A DNA stretch of 33,321 bases from NCBI GenBank assembly GCA_905233585.1, contig CAJOFD010000021.1:1-33321 (forward strand). Reading direction: 5' to 3'. This stretch comes from an uncultured Bacteroidales bacterium. Its GTDB lineage: Bacteria; Bacteroidota; Bacteroidia; Bacteroidales; WCHB1-69. The stretch's first letter is position 1. Every line of letters starts with the position of its first letter. The notes beneath the pieces are model-generated. The model did not search any database and was not told the DNA's origin. It saw only the letters and a program-made list of their open reading frames with translations. Made by a program: the position numbers and the translations under genes. Shown here piece by piece: positions 7,519 through 15,445 of this stretch.

Positions 7519-8790
7519 CTATATCATTTTAAAATCTGTAATAAAACAACCTTGTCCTTCGGGCAATTCGCGACCACTTTTATAAAAATCATGAAAGACA
7601 ACTTGCAGCCTTGCTACATTTCTAATCCAATCTGCTAAATCGTTGTCAACTGTAGAATATAAATTGACATTATACATACCGTCATTCAATAATAATTGGG
7701 AAATAAAAAAGCAAACACAATCATCTTTTAATTCGACACGGTCACTATACATATAAGTACTTAACCATGTAATTCTTGTATCCATAATATTATTAATTCC
7801 AATATCTATTCTTGAAGTTTTTGAAATATGAAAAGAATCCAATACTTTTACATAAATTTTTATTGTAAGTTTTTCTCCTACTTCAAATGTATTTCGCTCA
7901 ATACCTTTTTCATCAATAAACTTTATATCTATAAATTTTAGAACTCCATTCCCTTTTCTTTCTTTAATTTCAGACAATTTCAATTGAGAGCGGATATCCT
8001 GATTTAACATATATTTACTAACAACATCATCTATTTGACCTGTATAATAAATTTGCCCATTATTTAAAATATACCCTCTCTTACATAAGTTTTGCACCGC
8101 AGCCATATTATGACTAACAAACAGCACTGTCCGACCTTCGCCTTTGCTCACGTCTTGCATTTTGCCAATGGCTTTTTTCTGGAATTCGGCATCACCAACG
8201 GCAAGCACTTCATCTACTACCAATATCTCAGGGTCAAGATGGGCGGCTATGGCAAACCCCAATCGTACTGTCATACCGCTGGAATAACGTTTGACCGGCG
8301 TATCAATATAACGCTCACAACCGGAAAAATCAACAATTTCATCAAGTTTGCGTGTTATTTCGGCTCGGGTCATGCCCATTATAGCCCCATTCATATAGAT
8401 ATTTTCCCGTCCTGTCATTTCAGGATGAAATCCAGTACCCACCTCGAGCAGCGAGGCTATTCGGCCTTTGTACTTTATGGTTCCGGTGGTTGGTTTGGTA
8501 ACACGCGAGAGAAGCTTCAGCAAAGTGGATTTGCCTGCACCGTTCTTTCCGATAATGCCCACCACATCACCCTGCTCTATTTCCATATTGATGTCTTTCA
8601 AAGCCCACACATATTCGGACTTTCCTTTCGTGGAACGGTCGTTTGTTTCCCCAATTTTCAGATATGGGTCTTCTTTACGCATAATTTTCGTTGCCCACCA
8701 TCTATTGAGGTCATGACTCAATGTCCCCGTAGAGATTACTCCCAAACGATATTGTTTTGAAACATTTTCTATCTTAATTGCTGTAGCCAT
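7519..8790 (-). CDS. wzt: Polysaccharide/O-antigen ABC exporter ATP-binding protein with C-terminal Wzt domain
   Basis: A 423-residue ATPase subunit of an ABC-2 exporter that moves lipid-linked polysaccharide across the inner membrane with the Wzm permease (10888-11763). Walker A is at 81-89 (GKNGAGKST), the signature at 169-173 (YSSGM), Walker B at 189-194 (ILVVDE) and the H-loop at 226-228 (SHN). Residues from about 270 to the end form a beta-rich Wzt_C-type domain that in known systems reads the non-reducing end of the glycan. Base composition changes inside the gene: 8161-8220 is 45% G+C by hand count, but 7861-7920 only 27%, with the change near residue 235. Two regulator genes separate it from wzm. 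Confidence 0.92.
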   Translation of the reverse strand: MATAIKIENVSKQYRLGVISTGTLSHDLNRWWATKIMRKEDPYLKIGETNDRSTKGKSEYVWALKDINMEIEQGDVVGIIGKNGAGKSTLLKLLSRVTKPTTGTIKYKGRIASLLEVGTGFHPEMTGRENIYMNGAIMGMTRAEITRKLDEIVDFSGCERYIDTPVKRYSSGMTVRLGFAIAAHLDPEILVVDEVLAVGDAEFQKKAIGKMQDVSKGEGRTVLFVSHNMAAVQNLCKRGYILNNGQIYYTGQIDDVVSKYMLNQDIRSQLKLSEIKERKGNGVLKFIDIKFIDEKGIERNTFEVGEKLTIKIYVKVLDSFHISKTSRIDIGINNIMDTRITWLSTYMYSDRVELKDDCVCFFISQLLLNDGMYNVNLYSTVDNDLADWIRNVARLQVVFHDFYKSGRELPEGQGCFITDFKMI

Positions 8791-8792
8791 CT

Positions 8793-10235
8793 TTAATTTT
8801 TATTTGCAGATTCAACAACTTTCCAATAACCACCATTATCAGGTCCTATACGAACAAGTAAACCTTTTTGTTTTAATAATTTTATATTATACTTCACACC
8901 ACCAACAGTCGCCGATTCCACATTCTCAATGATATCGCTAATTGTAGCTTGCGGATACAATTTCAGATATTGTAATATGTCTTTTTGTCTATTTGTAAGG
9001 TTTTCTGGATAGTTGTCTGGATAGTTGTCTATTATATTTTGAAAATCCATATTTATAGTTCGAAAATATGTTACCGTTGAACTAACAACATCGCTTGAAA
9101 ATTCAACAGAATTGTGGGTCAGTTTTTCCCAAGTCAACATTTTATCAATACCATACCCTGCATTTTCGCTTAACTTTGCAAATCGAAATAGTTTAATAAG
9201 AATCGGATTTCTAGGCATTGAATGCATTTGTTTTTTCAGGTCTTTCAAATCAAACATAAAACGCCCTGCATTCTGAAACTCTATTCTGTTTGTAAACACT
9301 CTTACCGTAGAATGCATCGAACTAAAATAATCTGCATGGGCAAGCATATTCACAAGTCCTTCGCGTAATGCATAAAGTTCAGAGTTGTCATCAGGAGCAA
9401 AGCCATCAGCACCGGCAGTGAAAGGAGCATCAACATGTAGCCGTAAACGTTGAATTAAAACATTGTAATATTCCCAAATATTTTCTTGTTCTGGCATACG
9501 GAATGTGTAACGGGGGTTCGCATCACCTGGCCTTATTCCCGGAATTTCTAGCATATCTATCCAAAAATTACTGACATATAATTGAATAGTATCCCGTTTG
9601 CCCAACATCAGCAACCCACCGTACGTCAGTAAACAACCTCGCATAATACCTGTCTTTTCGCAAAAATCTTCCATTGGCAATTCATTATATGGAAAATTGG
9701 GATTTACATTTGTAATCCGATTCCGATAAGTCATCAAAGAATGTGCGTTTAACATATCAATAGAGGAATCTTCTATTACCTGTTCACTTTTAGTACCAAA
9801 ATCCTGATCCCGAAACATTGCATTAATTTCAATTTCAGAAGCACGTCTATCGCCACTTCCAGAACGCAAATATGTGTTTTGCAACGAATTTACATATATG
9901 GGTTTGATTGATGACGAAGGAACATAAAATGCAATAACACATTTGCCGTGTATCATATATTTTTTAGCAGAAACCGATATTTGATGATTCAATTTTTGCC
10001 TGCCATTAAGTACACTAAAAAAATCGGATTCTATTTTTTCACCATTCTGAACTCCTATGATTTCAAATTTCTTACCAGTCTGTTTGATCCCAAGAACGAT
10101 CCAACCACCAGAAGTATTTGAAAAAGCACTTACACTCTCCCAAATATTCTTTGGCAATTCAGTGGCGGCTTCTTTCACCTCAAAGTCATCCCACTCAATA
10201 TCTTTTAGCCGTGTAATCAGTTCATTTCTTGTCAT
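8793..10235 (-). CDS. Schlafen AlbA_2 domain putative transcriptional regulator (RecG-like family)
   Basis: 480 residues. An AlbA_2 (Schlafen-type) domain spans about 1-130 (DDFEVKEAATELPKNIW, FSNTSGGWIVLGI, YLRSGSGDRRAS). An HATPase_c_4-like segment lies at about 285-390 (REGLVNMLAHADY, NRIEFQNAGRF, GYGIDKML). A C-terminal winged helix spans about 415-475, ending in GLLVRIGPDNGGYWKVVE. Such proteins are usually annotated as transcriptional regulators or ATP-binding proteins and are often carried by mobile DNA; their true function is unsettled. The gene sits between wzm and wzt, where exporter genes are normally adjacent, and follows a shrunken paralogue directly. A 12-base in-frame tandem repeat at 9005-9030 encodes DNYP-DNYP. 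Confidence 0.85.
   Translation of the reverse strand: MTRNELITRLKDIEWDDFEVKEAATELPKNIWESVSAFSNTSGGWIVLGIKQTGKKFEIIGVQNGEKIESDFFSVLNGRQKLNHQISVSAKKYMIHGKCVIAFYVPSSSIKPIYVNSLQNTYLRSGSGDRRASEIEINAMFRDQDFGTKSEQVIEDSSIDMLNAHSLMTYRNRITNVNPNFPYNELPMEDFCEKTGIMRGCLLTYGGLLMLGKRDTIQLYVSNFWIDMLEIPGIRPGDANPRYTFRMPEQENIWEYYNVLIQRLRLHVDAPFTAGADGFAPDDNSELYALREGLVNMLAHADYFSSMHSTVRVFTNRIEFQNAGRFMFDLKDLKKQMHSMPRNPILIKLFRFAKLSENAGYGIDKMLTWEKLTHNSVEFSSDVVSSTVTYFRTINMDFQNIIDNYPDNYPENLTNRQKDILQYLKLYPQATISDIIENVESATVGGVKYNIKLLKQKGLLVRIGPDNGGYWKVVESANKN
9005..9030 (-). repeat. 12-base in-frame tandem repeat inside the AlbA_2 gene
   Basis: The unit CTGGATAGTTGT (plus strand) occurs twice in a row at 9005-9016 and 9017-9028, followed by CT of a third. 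It encodes repeated Asp-Asn-Tyr-Pro just before the C-terminal winged helix. Changes in copy number would keep the frame and lengthen a linker. Confidence 0.8.
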
Positions 10236-10829
10236 CTATTCATTTTTATGGGACATTTCAACAACTTTCCAATAACCATCTTTATCTGAACCAATACGAG
10301 TAATTAGACCTTTTGCTTTCAATGAGTCCATTATGCGTTCAACTAGACGGATTTTTATTTGCAATACATTGGCAAGTTCCTTTGCTGTTATTTGAGGATT
10401 AGAATACAATAAATCCATCGCTATCTTTTGCATATCGTTTAATCTTACACCGTCATTTTGTAATGTCTGAATATCCGCTTCTTCGTTTTCATTTATAATA
10501 GAAGTAAACCATTGCTTGGGTTTATTATTTTCTATGGCATTTTCTGGGACATTTTTATTAGTATGTAAAAAAACTGTTACCATGATACCATCAGTCACTA
10601 CATTCCATACCGGTTTTTCAAGTCCAGCCTCCTCAAACATTCTGCACACGCGTTTAATGCCGCTACCATATTTTTCAATAGTCAAGTCCAATGGCAAAAC
10701 ACCTGAATTATAAAATTCCATTCTATTGGGCAAAATTTTCTTATTAGCATTAGCCACTAAAGCAACAGACACTTTATCATTAAATGATGTTTTAAACTCC
10801 GTATATTGACTTTCAGATGGAAAAATCAC
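10236..10829 (-). CDS. Internally deleted AlbA_2-type regulator
   Basis: 197 residues. The first 30 or so match the start of Schlafen AlbA_2 proteins (SESQYTEFKTSFNDKV). The sequence then jumps to the HATPase_c_4 region (ILPNRMEFYNSGVLPLDLT) and, without the usual stretch of about 30 residues, to IEKYGSGIKRVCRMF. The C-terminal winged helix is complete and ends in GLITRIGSDKDGYWKVVE, closely matching the end of the downstream paralogue. Two in-frame deletions relative to full-length relatives are therefore likely. The product could still bind DNA through the winged helix. The stop codon abuts the start of the 8793-10235 gene, so the two are co-transcribed, probably from the promoter at 10851-10879. 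Confidence 0.65.
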   Translation of the reverse strand: MIFPSESQYTEFKTSFNDKVSVALVANANKKILPNRMEFYNSGVLPLDLTIEKYGSGIKRVCRMFEEAGLEKPVWNVVTDGIMVTVFLHTNKNVPENAIENNKPKQWFTSIINENEEADIQTLQNDGVRLNDMQKIAMDLLYSNPQITAKELANVLQIKIRLVERIMDSLKAKGLITRIGSDKDGYWKVVEMSHKNE

Positions 10830-10850
10830 GATATTGAATGGTTTTATTTT

Positions 10851-10879
10851 GCAAATTTACTATTTTTTCAAACAAACAA
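10851..10879 (-). promoter_or_regulatory. Candidate promoter for the AlbA_2 gene pair
   Basis: The minus strand has TTG (10879-10877), 17 bases, then TAAATTTGC (10859-10851), matching the Bacteroidota TTG/TAnnTTTG pattern. The box ends 21 bases before the ATG at 10829. It lies in the only gap (10830-10887) within this part of the operon, so the regulators can be expressed apart from wzm. Confidence 0.55.
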
Positions 10880-10887
10880 TGAAACTT

Positions 10888-11763
10888 TTAGACCGTATCC
10901 ATAAAACTTTTTTCCACTTTGTTGAAAATCACAATTCCCACAAGCAGCAAAACAATCATAAAAGCAAAACTATAGCCCAACCAGCCCCATGAAAAAACAC
11001 CGTTGCCAATGGCAGCATATTTAAAAGTTTCAATGATTGAGGTCATCGGATTGAGTTGGAAAATCCATTGTTTGTCGGCAGGCATAGTACTTAACGGATA
11101 AATGACAGGAGTTGCATACATCCACAACTGCACGCCAAATTGCAAAAGAAAAGTCAAGTCTCTGTATTTGGTAGTCATGGAAGAAAAAATAATCCCGAAA
11201 CCCAAAGCCAACCCTGCTGCCATAATTACAAGCAATGGAAACAATATGATATATACATTGGGAGCAATACCTATGCCTTGTATGGCATATACTATATATA
11301 TAATCAGAAATATAGCCAATTGAATAAAGAATTTCACCAAATTGGATATGGTAACAGCAACAGGCACTACCAAACGTGGAAAATAAACCTTGCCAAACAC
11401 ATTTTGATTGGTGGTAAAAGTCCCCGAAGTCGCATTCAGACAATCCGCAAAATAATTCCAAATAATTATACCTGCAAAATAAAACAAAGGTCCGGGTATG
11501 CCGTCGGTCGATATGCCTGCCAGATTACCGAAAACAAACATAAACATAACTGTTGTCAATATCGGCTGAATAATAAACCATAATGGTCCCAAAATAGTCT
11601 GTTTGTAAAAAGTAACAATATTCCGCTTGACATACATTCTGATAAGGTCTTTGTAGGCAATCAATTCCTTTAGATTGACATCAAGCAAGCGGTTTGCTGA
11701 TGTTATTGTGGAATATTGTTCTTCTTGAGTTTGTTTGTTTATAGTATGCTTAAATATAGTCAT
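10888..11763 (-). CDS. wzm: Polysaccharide/O-antigen ABC exporter permease
   Basis: 291 residues of the ABC-2 membrane family. A cytoplasmic N-terminal helix (LLDVNLKELIAYKDLIRMYV) precedes the conserved QTILGPLWFIIQP entry, followed by about six membrane segments; the last is IVLLLVGIVIFNKVEKSF. The protein forms the channel through which undecaprenyl-linked polysaccharide crosses the inner membrane, powered by Wzt (7519-8790). Its start lies 6 bases after the stop of the T9SS cargo gene, implying shared transcription. The DNA is less AT-rich than the downstream transferase genes, fitting a conserved exporter beside a variable glycan block. Confidence 0.92.
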   Translation of the reverse strand: MTIFKHTINKQTQEEQYSTITSANRLLDVNLKELIAYKDLIRMYVKRNIVTFYKQTILGPLWFIIQPILTTVMFMFVFGNLAGISTDGIPGPLFYFAGIIIWNYFADCLNATSGTFTTNQNVFGKVYFPRLVVPVAVTISNLVKFFIQLAIFLIIYIVYAIQGIGIAPNVYIILFPLLVIMAAGLALGFGIIFSSMTTKYRDLTFLLQFGVQLWMYATPVIYPLSTMPADKQWIFQLNPMTSIIETFKYAAIGNGVFSWGWLGYSFAFMIVLLLVGIVIFNKVEKSFMDTV

Positions 11764-11769
11764 CTTACC

Positions 11770-14700
11770 CTACAATTTTATTACCTTTTTGCTGACTATT
11801 CTGTTTTTTGCACACATCTGTACCACATACACCCCTGCGGAAAGGTCGCCTATATGTACAGTTTGCTGATAATATCCTTCCTCGTATGATTGGGAATGCC
11901 TATAGACTACATTACCCATCATATCACATAGTTTTATATCCAAAGTTTCCGCTTCAGGCAGTACAAAATGTACAACAATCTTATCATTGGCAGGATTAGG
12001 GTATATATCCAACATTTGCAAATTGTCTGCTTGTGTAATACAATAGGTTACTGGCACGGATGAAGATTTGTAATTATCATAAGGAGAAGATACTTCTACA
12101 CAAATACGACTTGCATCAGGCCGATTTCTGCTTGCAGAAGCAAAGGCATACTTATTCATCAAGCCTATTTGCAAAGTGTTTGTATCCCGTTCCTGTACCC
12201 ATTCCTGACCATAAATAAACTTATAGTCCAAATAAGGAATATTTCTATTACTTTTGTTCAGCACCCAAACGATAGGTCGTACCCCTGATTTTTCCTCTTG
12301 CAAAAAGAAATTAACAAACTCCAAATCTATTAATAGTTTTTCGATTTGTATCATTTTTTTTGCTGTATCCTGACAACTGATATAAGCATGTTTGGCCACC
12401 AATTGCACGGGGTAATCTCCTTCTTTTTCAAAATCATAAGACGGATATTCTTCATGCGAGGTATCCTTATCGTTAAAAATCCATGTATAGACCGTATTTT
12501 CAATGTTTTCCATGTGTTTGAAATCCATTTCGTAAGGATTTTCTGTTGTGTATTCATAGGTAAAATCAGCATGCGGAGCCATGGCTATTCTCACCACTTG
12601 TTCAGCCGTATCCGAACAGCCTTGTTCATCTGTAACAATCTGAGTCAAAGGAAAATATCCTCTATGTGGAACTTCTATGACAGGAATACTGTCATAAGAA
12701 AACAAGCCGTCAATGGCCCAATGGTAGTGTGGTTTCGGATTTGGCGTAAACACCCTTGCCCTATTGTCCACTGACAAATGCTGATGCTGACAAATAGGCT
12801 CTGCCGTAAAATCGGCTATCGGTCTGGGATACAAGGAGAGTATTTCTGTTTGTGTATTCATACAACCATTGACATATTGCACTTGCAGTTGAAGTTGATA
12901 TTGCCCTTCTTGAGCAAATTGATATATCAGTTTGTCATTAGTCGTTTCCTGATTTCCATTGATATACCATTTGTATGCCAATATCGGTACATTGGATGAG
13001 GTCTTATTTACAAAATTTACATCTTGCCCGATACACAAAGCATTATGGACAATTGTAGGTTTGGGATTGGATTTTATTTCAAATTGTTTGCGTAAGGTAT
13101 CCTTGCACCCCAATACCGATTCTGCAACTAACTCAACATTTGTTGTACCAACTGACTCAAAACGGTATTGCGGATTGATGGCAGATGTAGTATCAGTTCC
13201 ATTGATACGCCAAAAATAGGATTTAATCGGATAATCCGATTGTGTTTTATTGGTGAATACAAAATCCGTTTTTTCACAAGCCTGATTGGGCAGAAAATAC
13301 ACTCTGGGGAGTTCGTACACCGCAATAGTCTGTGTATAATAATATTCGCAGCCGCTACTGGTTTTACACAATAATTTCACTTGATAAATGCCATTGCTGT
13401 CATATTTATATGTACGGCTTTCCAATGCCTTGGGTTGTAGAGAGGAGGAAGAATGCCCGTCTCCAAAATCCCATACAGACTCTATAATACGGGAACCGTC
13501 TGTAGCATACGATTGATTTACAAATTCGGCTTGCTGATTCCGACAAATATTATTGGTTGAAAATGAAACAACAGGAGTATAGCCTTTCGTAGTAATTGTT
13601 TGCACATCCCTTCCAACGCACCCAAAAGAATCAAGCACTTCCACTTCATATTGGGCAGTACCCTTAAAAACAATCTTTGACATCGTATCCACCCTATTCC
13701 ATACAATTTGATAGGGAACACTATCAACATCTGTGGGATAGACCAATTCCAAAAAACTCCCTACACAAAGATTGTCTCTACGAATACGAACTTTTGTTGG
13801 CAAACTATCTATTTTCACCTCAAAAAATGCTGTATCGGAATAACCTCGCATATTAGTAACAACAAAAGAAAACACACCTGCTTCTGTTGTAGAAAAATTA
13901 GCGCCCGTCTGTCCATTTGACCATTGATAAGAAAAATTAGAACAATATGGCCAACTTTCCTTTCTGCAAAGATCTTGAAACGAAATTTGTAATGTATTAA
14001 ATTGACAATGTAAATATGGACTATTTTTTAACAAAGGGGTTAAATTGTTATATTTTATTTCTATTGTATCAACACTTTCTCTCCCAAATTTATCTTGTAC
14101 TTTTACCCAATAGACACCTTTAGTCATCTTTATTTGTTTGGAAGTATCTCCTGTACTCCATAAGCATGATAAATAAGCGGATAAATCTTTAGATAAAACA
14201 CTGTCTTGTCCATAGGTGATATATATATCTTTACCTAGATCCACCATCGGACAATATTTATCGCCTATATAATTGTTGATATGATAATTTTCTATAGAGG
14301 ATAAAGTTTTATTATAAGCTATAAATTCTGGTATATATACATTAATGAGTCCCCATGATGGGGCTCCGCCCAAAGACAGCATTTGCATAGAAAAATTTCC
14401 TACATTTCCTTGTAAAATAGTATCATTTAAACATATTAAAAAAGACTGAGAAAGATTATAATTTACATTGTAGAGATTATATAAATAATTACTCTTCCAT
14501 GTTTTATTAGTTAAGGTAGTCCCCGCATATATTTCTATAGGATTAACATTTAGTTGCTGTCTATTAGTATTTGTTTTTCCACTAAATATACAGCCAGCTG
14601 TGCTTGTAGAAAGTTTAGCTAAAACAAAAAACGTATTTGGTTGAGCATATAATGCAGGATTGCCGTATGTAGTCAATTTATCATTTCCATCAAAATAAAT

Positions 14701-15216
14701 ACTTGGGTTGTTGTTCAAGGTACTATCTTGTGCTATCCAAAGAGGTCTGCTGTTGGTAGAGGTTTGAACCACATGGTGGAGTTTGTCGCTTTTGTCGTAT
14801 AGCGTATCCACATAGCCATTAACCATATGAACACTATCGGCACTATACCACCCTATCAATTGATTAAAGTCTGTTGGTAAATAATAATGAAACTTATGAA
14901 TGTAAGTATAGGCAGTTTTATCTGATTTAACTCGCCAATAATACGTATTAGGGTGTGTAAAACCTTTTATAATAGTATCTTCTGTATATACATCAACATC
15001 ACACACCAAGGTATTAAATGAAGAATCGGTGGCAATCTGCAAATGATAATAAGAGGCTATATCCACAACATTCCAACTAAACAAAGTAGAATCCGCATAC
15101 AAATGCTGTCCGAATTTGGGTAAGACAATGCTACCTTGCTGTGCCTGTCCTTTTAATATCAACAATAAAAAGAACAAACCAATGAAATATGTTATTTTTT
15201 TCTGCCGCAAACCCAC
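11770..15216 (-). CDS. Large secreted PKD/LamG-type protein with T9SS type A sorting domain
   Basis: 1148 residues. Residues 1-25 are a signal peptide (FIGLFFLLLILKGQA). Next come a fibronectin III-like region (about 45-100), a concanavalin A/LamG-like region (about 120-330, LIGWYSADS and SIYFDGNDKL), several immunoglobulin-like/PKD repeats (SVWDFGDGHSS is the clearest) and a C-terminal Por-secretion/T9SS type A domain (MLDIYPNPANDKIVVHF to the end). It should cross the outer membrane by type IX secretion and be anchored at or released from the surface; an adhesive role is likely. The start at 15216 is GTG, with TTG two codons later as an alternative. It begins 14 bases after tRNA-Pro and leads the Wzm/Wzt operon. 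Confidence 0.88.
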   Translation of the reverse strand: MGLRQKKITYFIGLFFLLLILKGQAQQGSIVLPKFGQHLYADSTLFSWNVVDIASYYHLQIATDSSFNTLVCDVDVYTEDTIIKGFTHPNTYYWRVKSDKTAYTYIHKFHYYLPTDFNQLIGWYSADSVHMVNGYVDTLYDKSDKLHHVVQTSTNSRPLWIAQDSTLNNNPSIYFDGNDKLTTYGNPALYAQPNTFFVLAKLSTSTAGCIFSGKTNTNRQQLNVNPIEIYAGTTLTNKTWKSNYLYNLYNVNYNLSQSFLICLNDTILQGNVGNFSMQMLSLGGAPSWGLINVYIPEFIAYNKTLSSIENYHINNYIGDKYCPMVDLGKDIYITYGQDSVLSKDLSAYLSCLWSTGDTSKQIKMTKGVYWVKVQDKFGRESVDTIEIKYNNLTPLLKNSPYLHCQFNTLQISFQDLCRKESWPYCSNFSYQWSNGQTGANFSTTEAGVFSFVVTNMRGYSDTAFFEVKIDSLPTKVRIRRDNLCVGSFLELVYPTDVDSVPYQIVWNRVDTMSKIVFKGTAQYEVEVLDSFGCVGRDVQTITTKGYTPVVSFSTNNICRNQQAEFVNQSYATDGSRIIESVWDFGDGHSSSSLQPKALESRTYKYDSNGIYQVKLLCKTSSGCEYYYTQTIAVYELPRVYFLPNQACEKTDFVFTNKTQSDYPIKSYFWRINGTDTTSAINPQYRFESVGTTNVELVAESVLGCKDTLRKQFEIKSNPKPTIVHNALCIGQDVNFVNKTSSNVPILAYKWYINGNQETTNDKLIYQFAQEGQYQLQLQVQYVNGCMNTQTEILSLYPRPIADFTAEPICQHQHLSVDNRARVFTPNPKPHYHWAIDGLFSYDSIPVIEVPHRGYFPLTQIVTDEQGCSDTAEQVVRIAMAPHADFTYEYTTENPYEMDFKHMENIENTVYTWIFNDKDTSHEEYPSYDFEKEGDYPVQLVAKHAYISCQDTAKKMIQIEKLLIDLEFVNFFLQEEKSGVRPIVWVLNKSNRNIPYLDYKFIYGQEWVQERDTNTLQIGLMNKYAFASASRNRPDASRICVEVSSPYDNYKSSSVPVTYCITQADNLQMLDIYPNPANDKIVVHFVLPEAETLDIKLCDMMGNVVYRHSQSYEEGYYQQTVHIGDLSAGVYVVQMCAKNRIVSKKVIKL

Positions 15217-15230
15217 CTAATTAAAAAAAG

Positions 15231-15304
15231 TCGGGGTGAAAAGACTCGAACTTTCGACCCCTTGCACCCCATGCAAGTGCGCTAGCCAACTGCGCCACAC
15301 CCCG
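15231..15304 (-). tRNA. tRNA-Pro (anticodon GGG)
   Basis: 74 nt on the minus strand. The acceptor stem CGGGGTG/CACCCCG is fully paired and C1-G72 with A73 matches bacterial proline identity. The D arm is GCGC/GCGC, the anticodon arm CTTGC-ATGGGGT-GCAAG with GGG at 34-36, and the T loop GTTCGAGTC. CCA is not encoded; the 3' end is followed by CTTTTTTTAATTAG and then the next gene's GTG. Confidence 0.95.
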
Positions 15305-15317
15305 TCCTTTCATTTTT

Positions 15318-15326
15318 GCAAAGGTA
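15318..15326 (-). promoter_or_regulatory. Candidate -7 box for tRNA-Pro and possibly the polysaccharide operon
   Basis: The minus strand reads TACCTTTGC, 13 bases before the tRNA 5' end. It is back to back with the fabG promoter. No other promoter was seen between the tRNA and the T9SS cargo gene. Confidence 0.6.
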
Positions 15327-15388
15327 ATAAAAAAAAATATAATATTTAACGTTTATGTCAAAAAATTTCAAAAAAAATATTTTCTTCA

Positions 15389-15420
15389 TTGTTTTTCGTT
15401 GAAAAATGTTGTACCTTTGC
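15389..15420 (+). promoter_or_regulatory. Promoter of fabG
   Basis: TTG at 15389-15391, a 20-base spacer and TACCTTTGC at 15412-15420 match the Bacteroidota -33/-7 pattern, 25 bases before the ATG at 15446. The upstream in-frame start at 15389 lies inside the promoter and is rejected. Confidence 0.7.
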
Positions 15421-15445
15421 AAAAATAATACTAAAAACAGATAAT

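Noticed and set aside
8092..8760. 222-codon plus-strand frame
   Set aside because: Antisense to the conserved ATPase half of wzt; no motif of its own.
15231..15260. Attachment site at the tRNA-Pro 3' end
   Set aside because: I searched by eye for a copy of the tRNA 3' end (TCGGGGTGAAAAGACTCGAA) at the far edge of the locus (1000-4400) and found none; no integrase gene is present. The far edge could lie outside the window.
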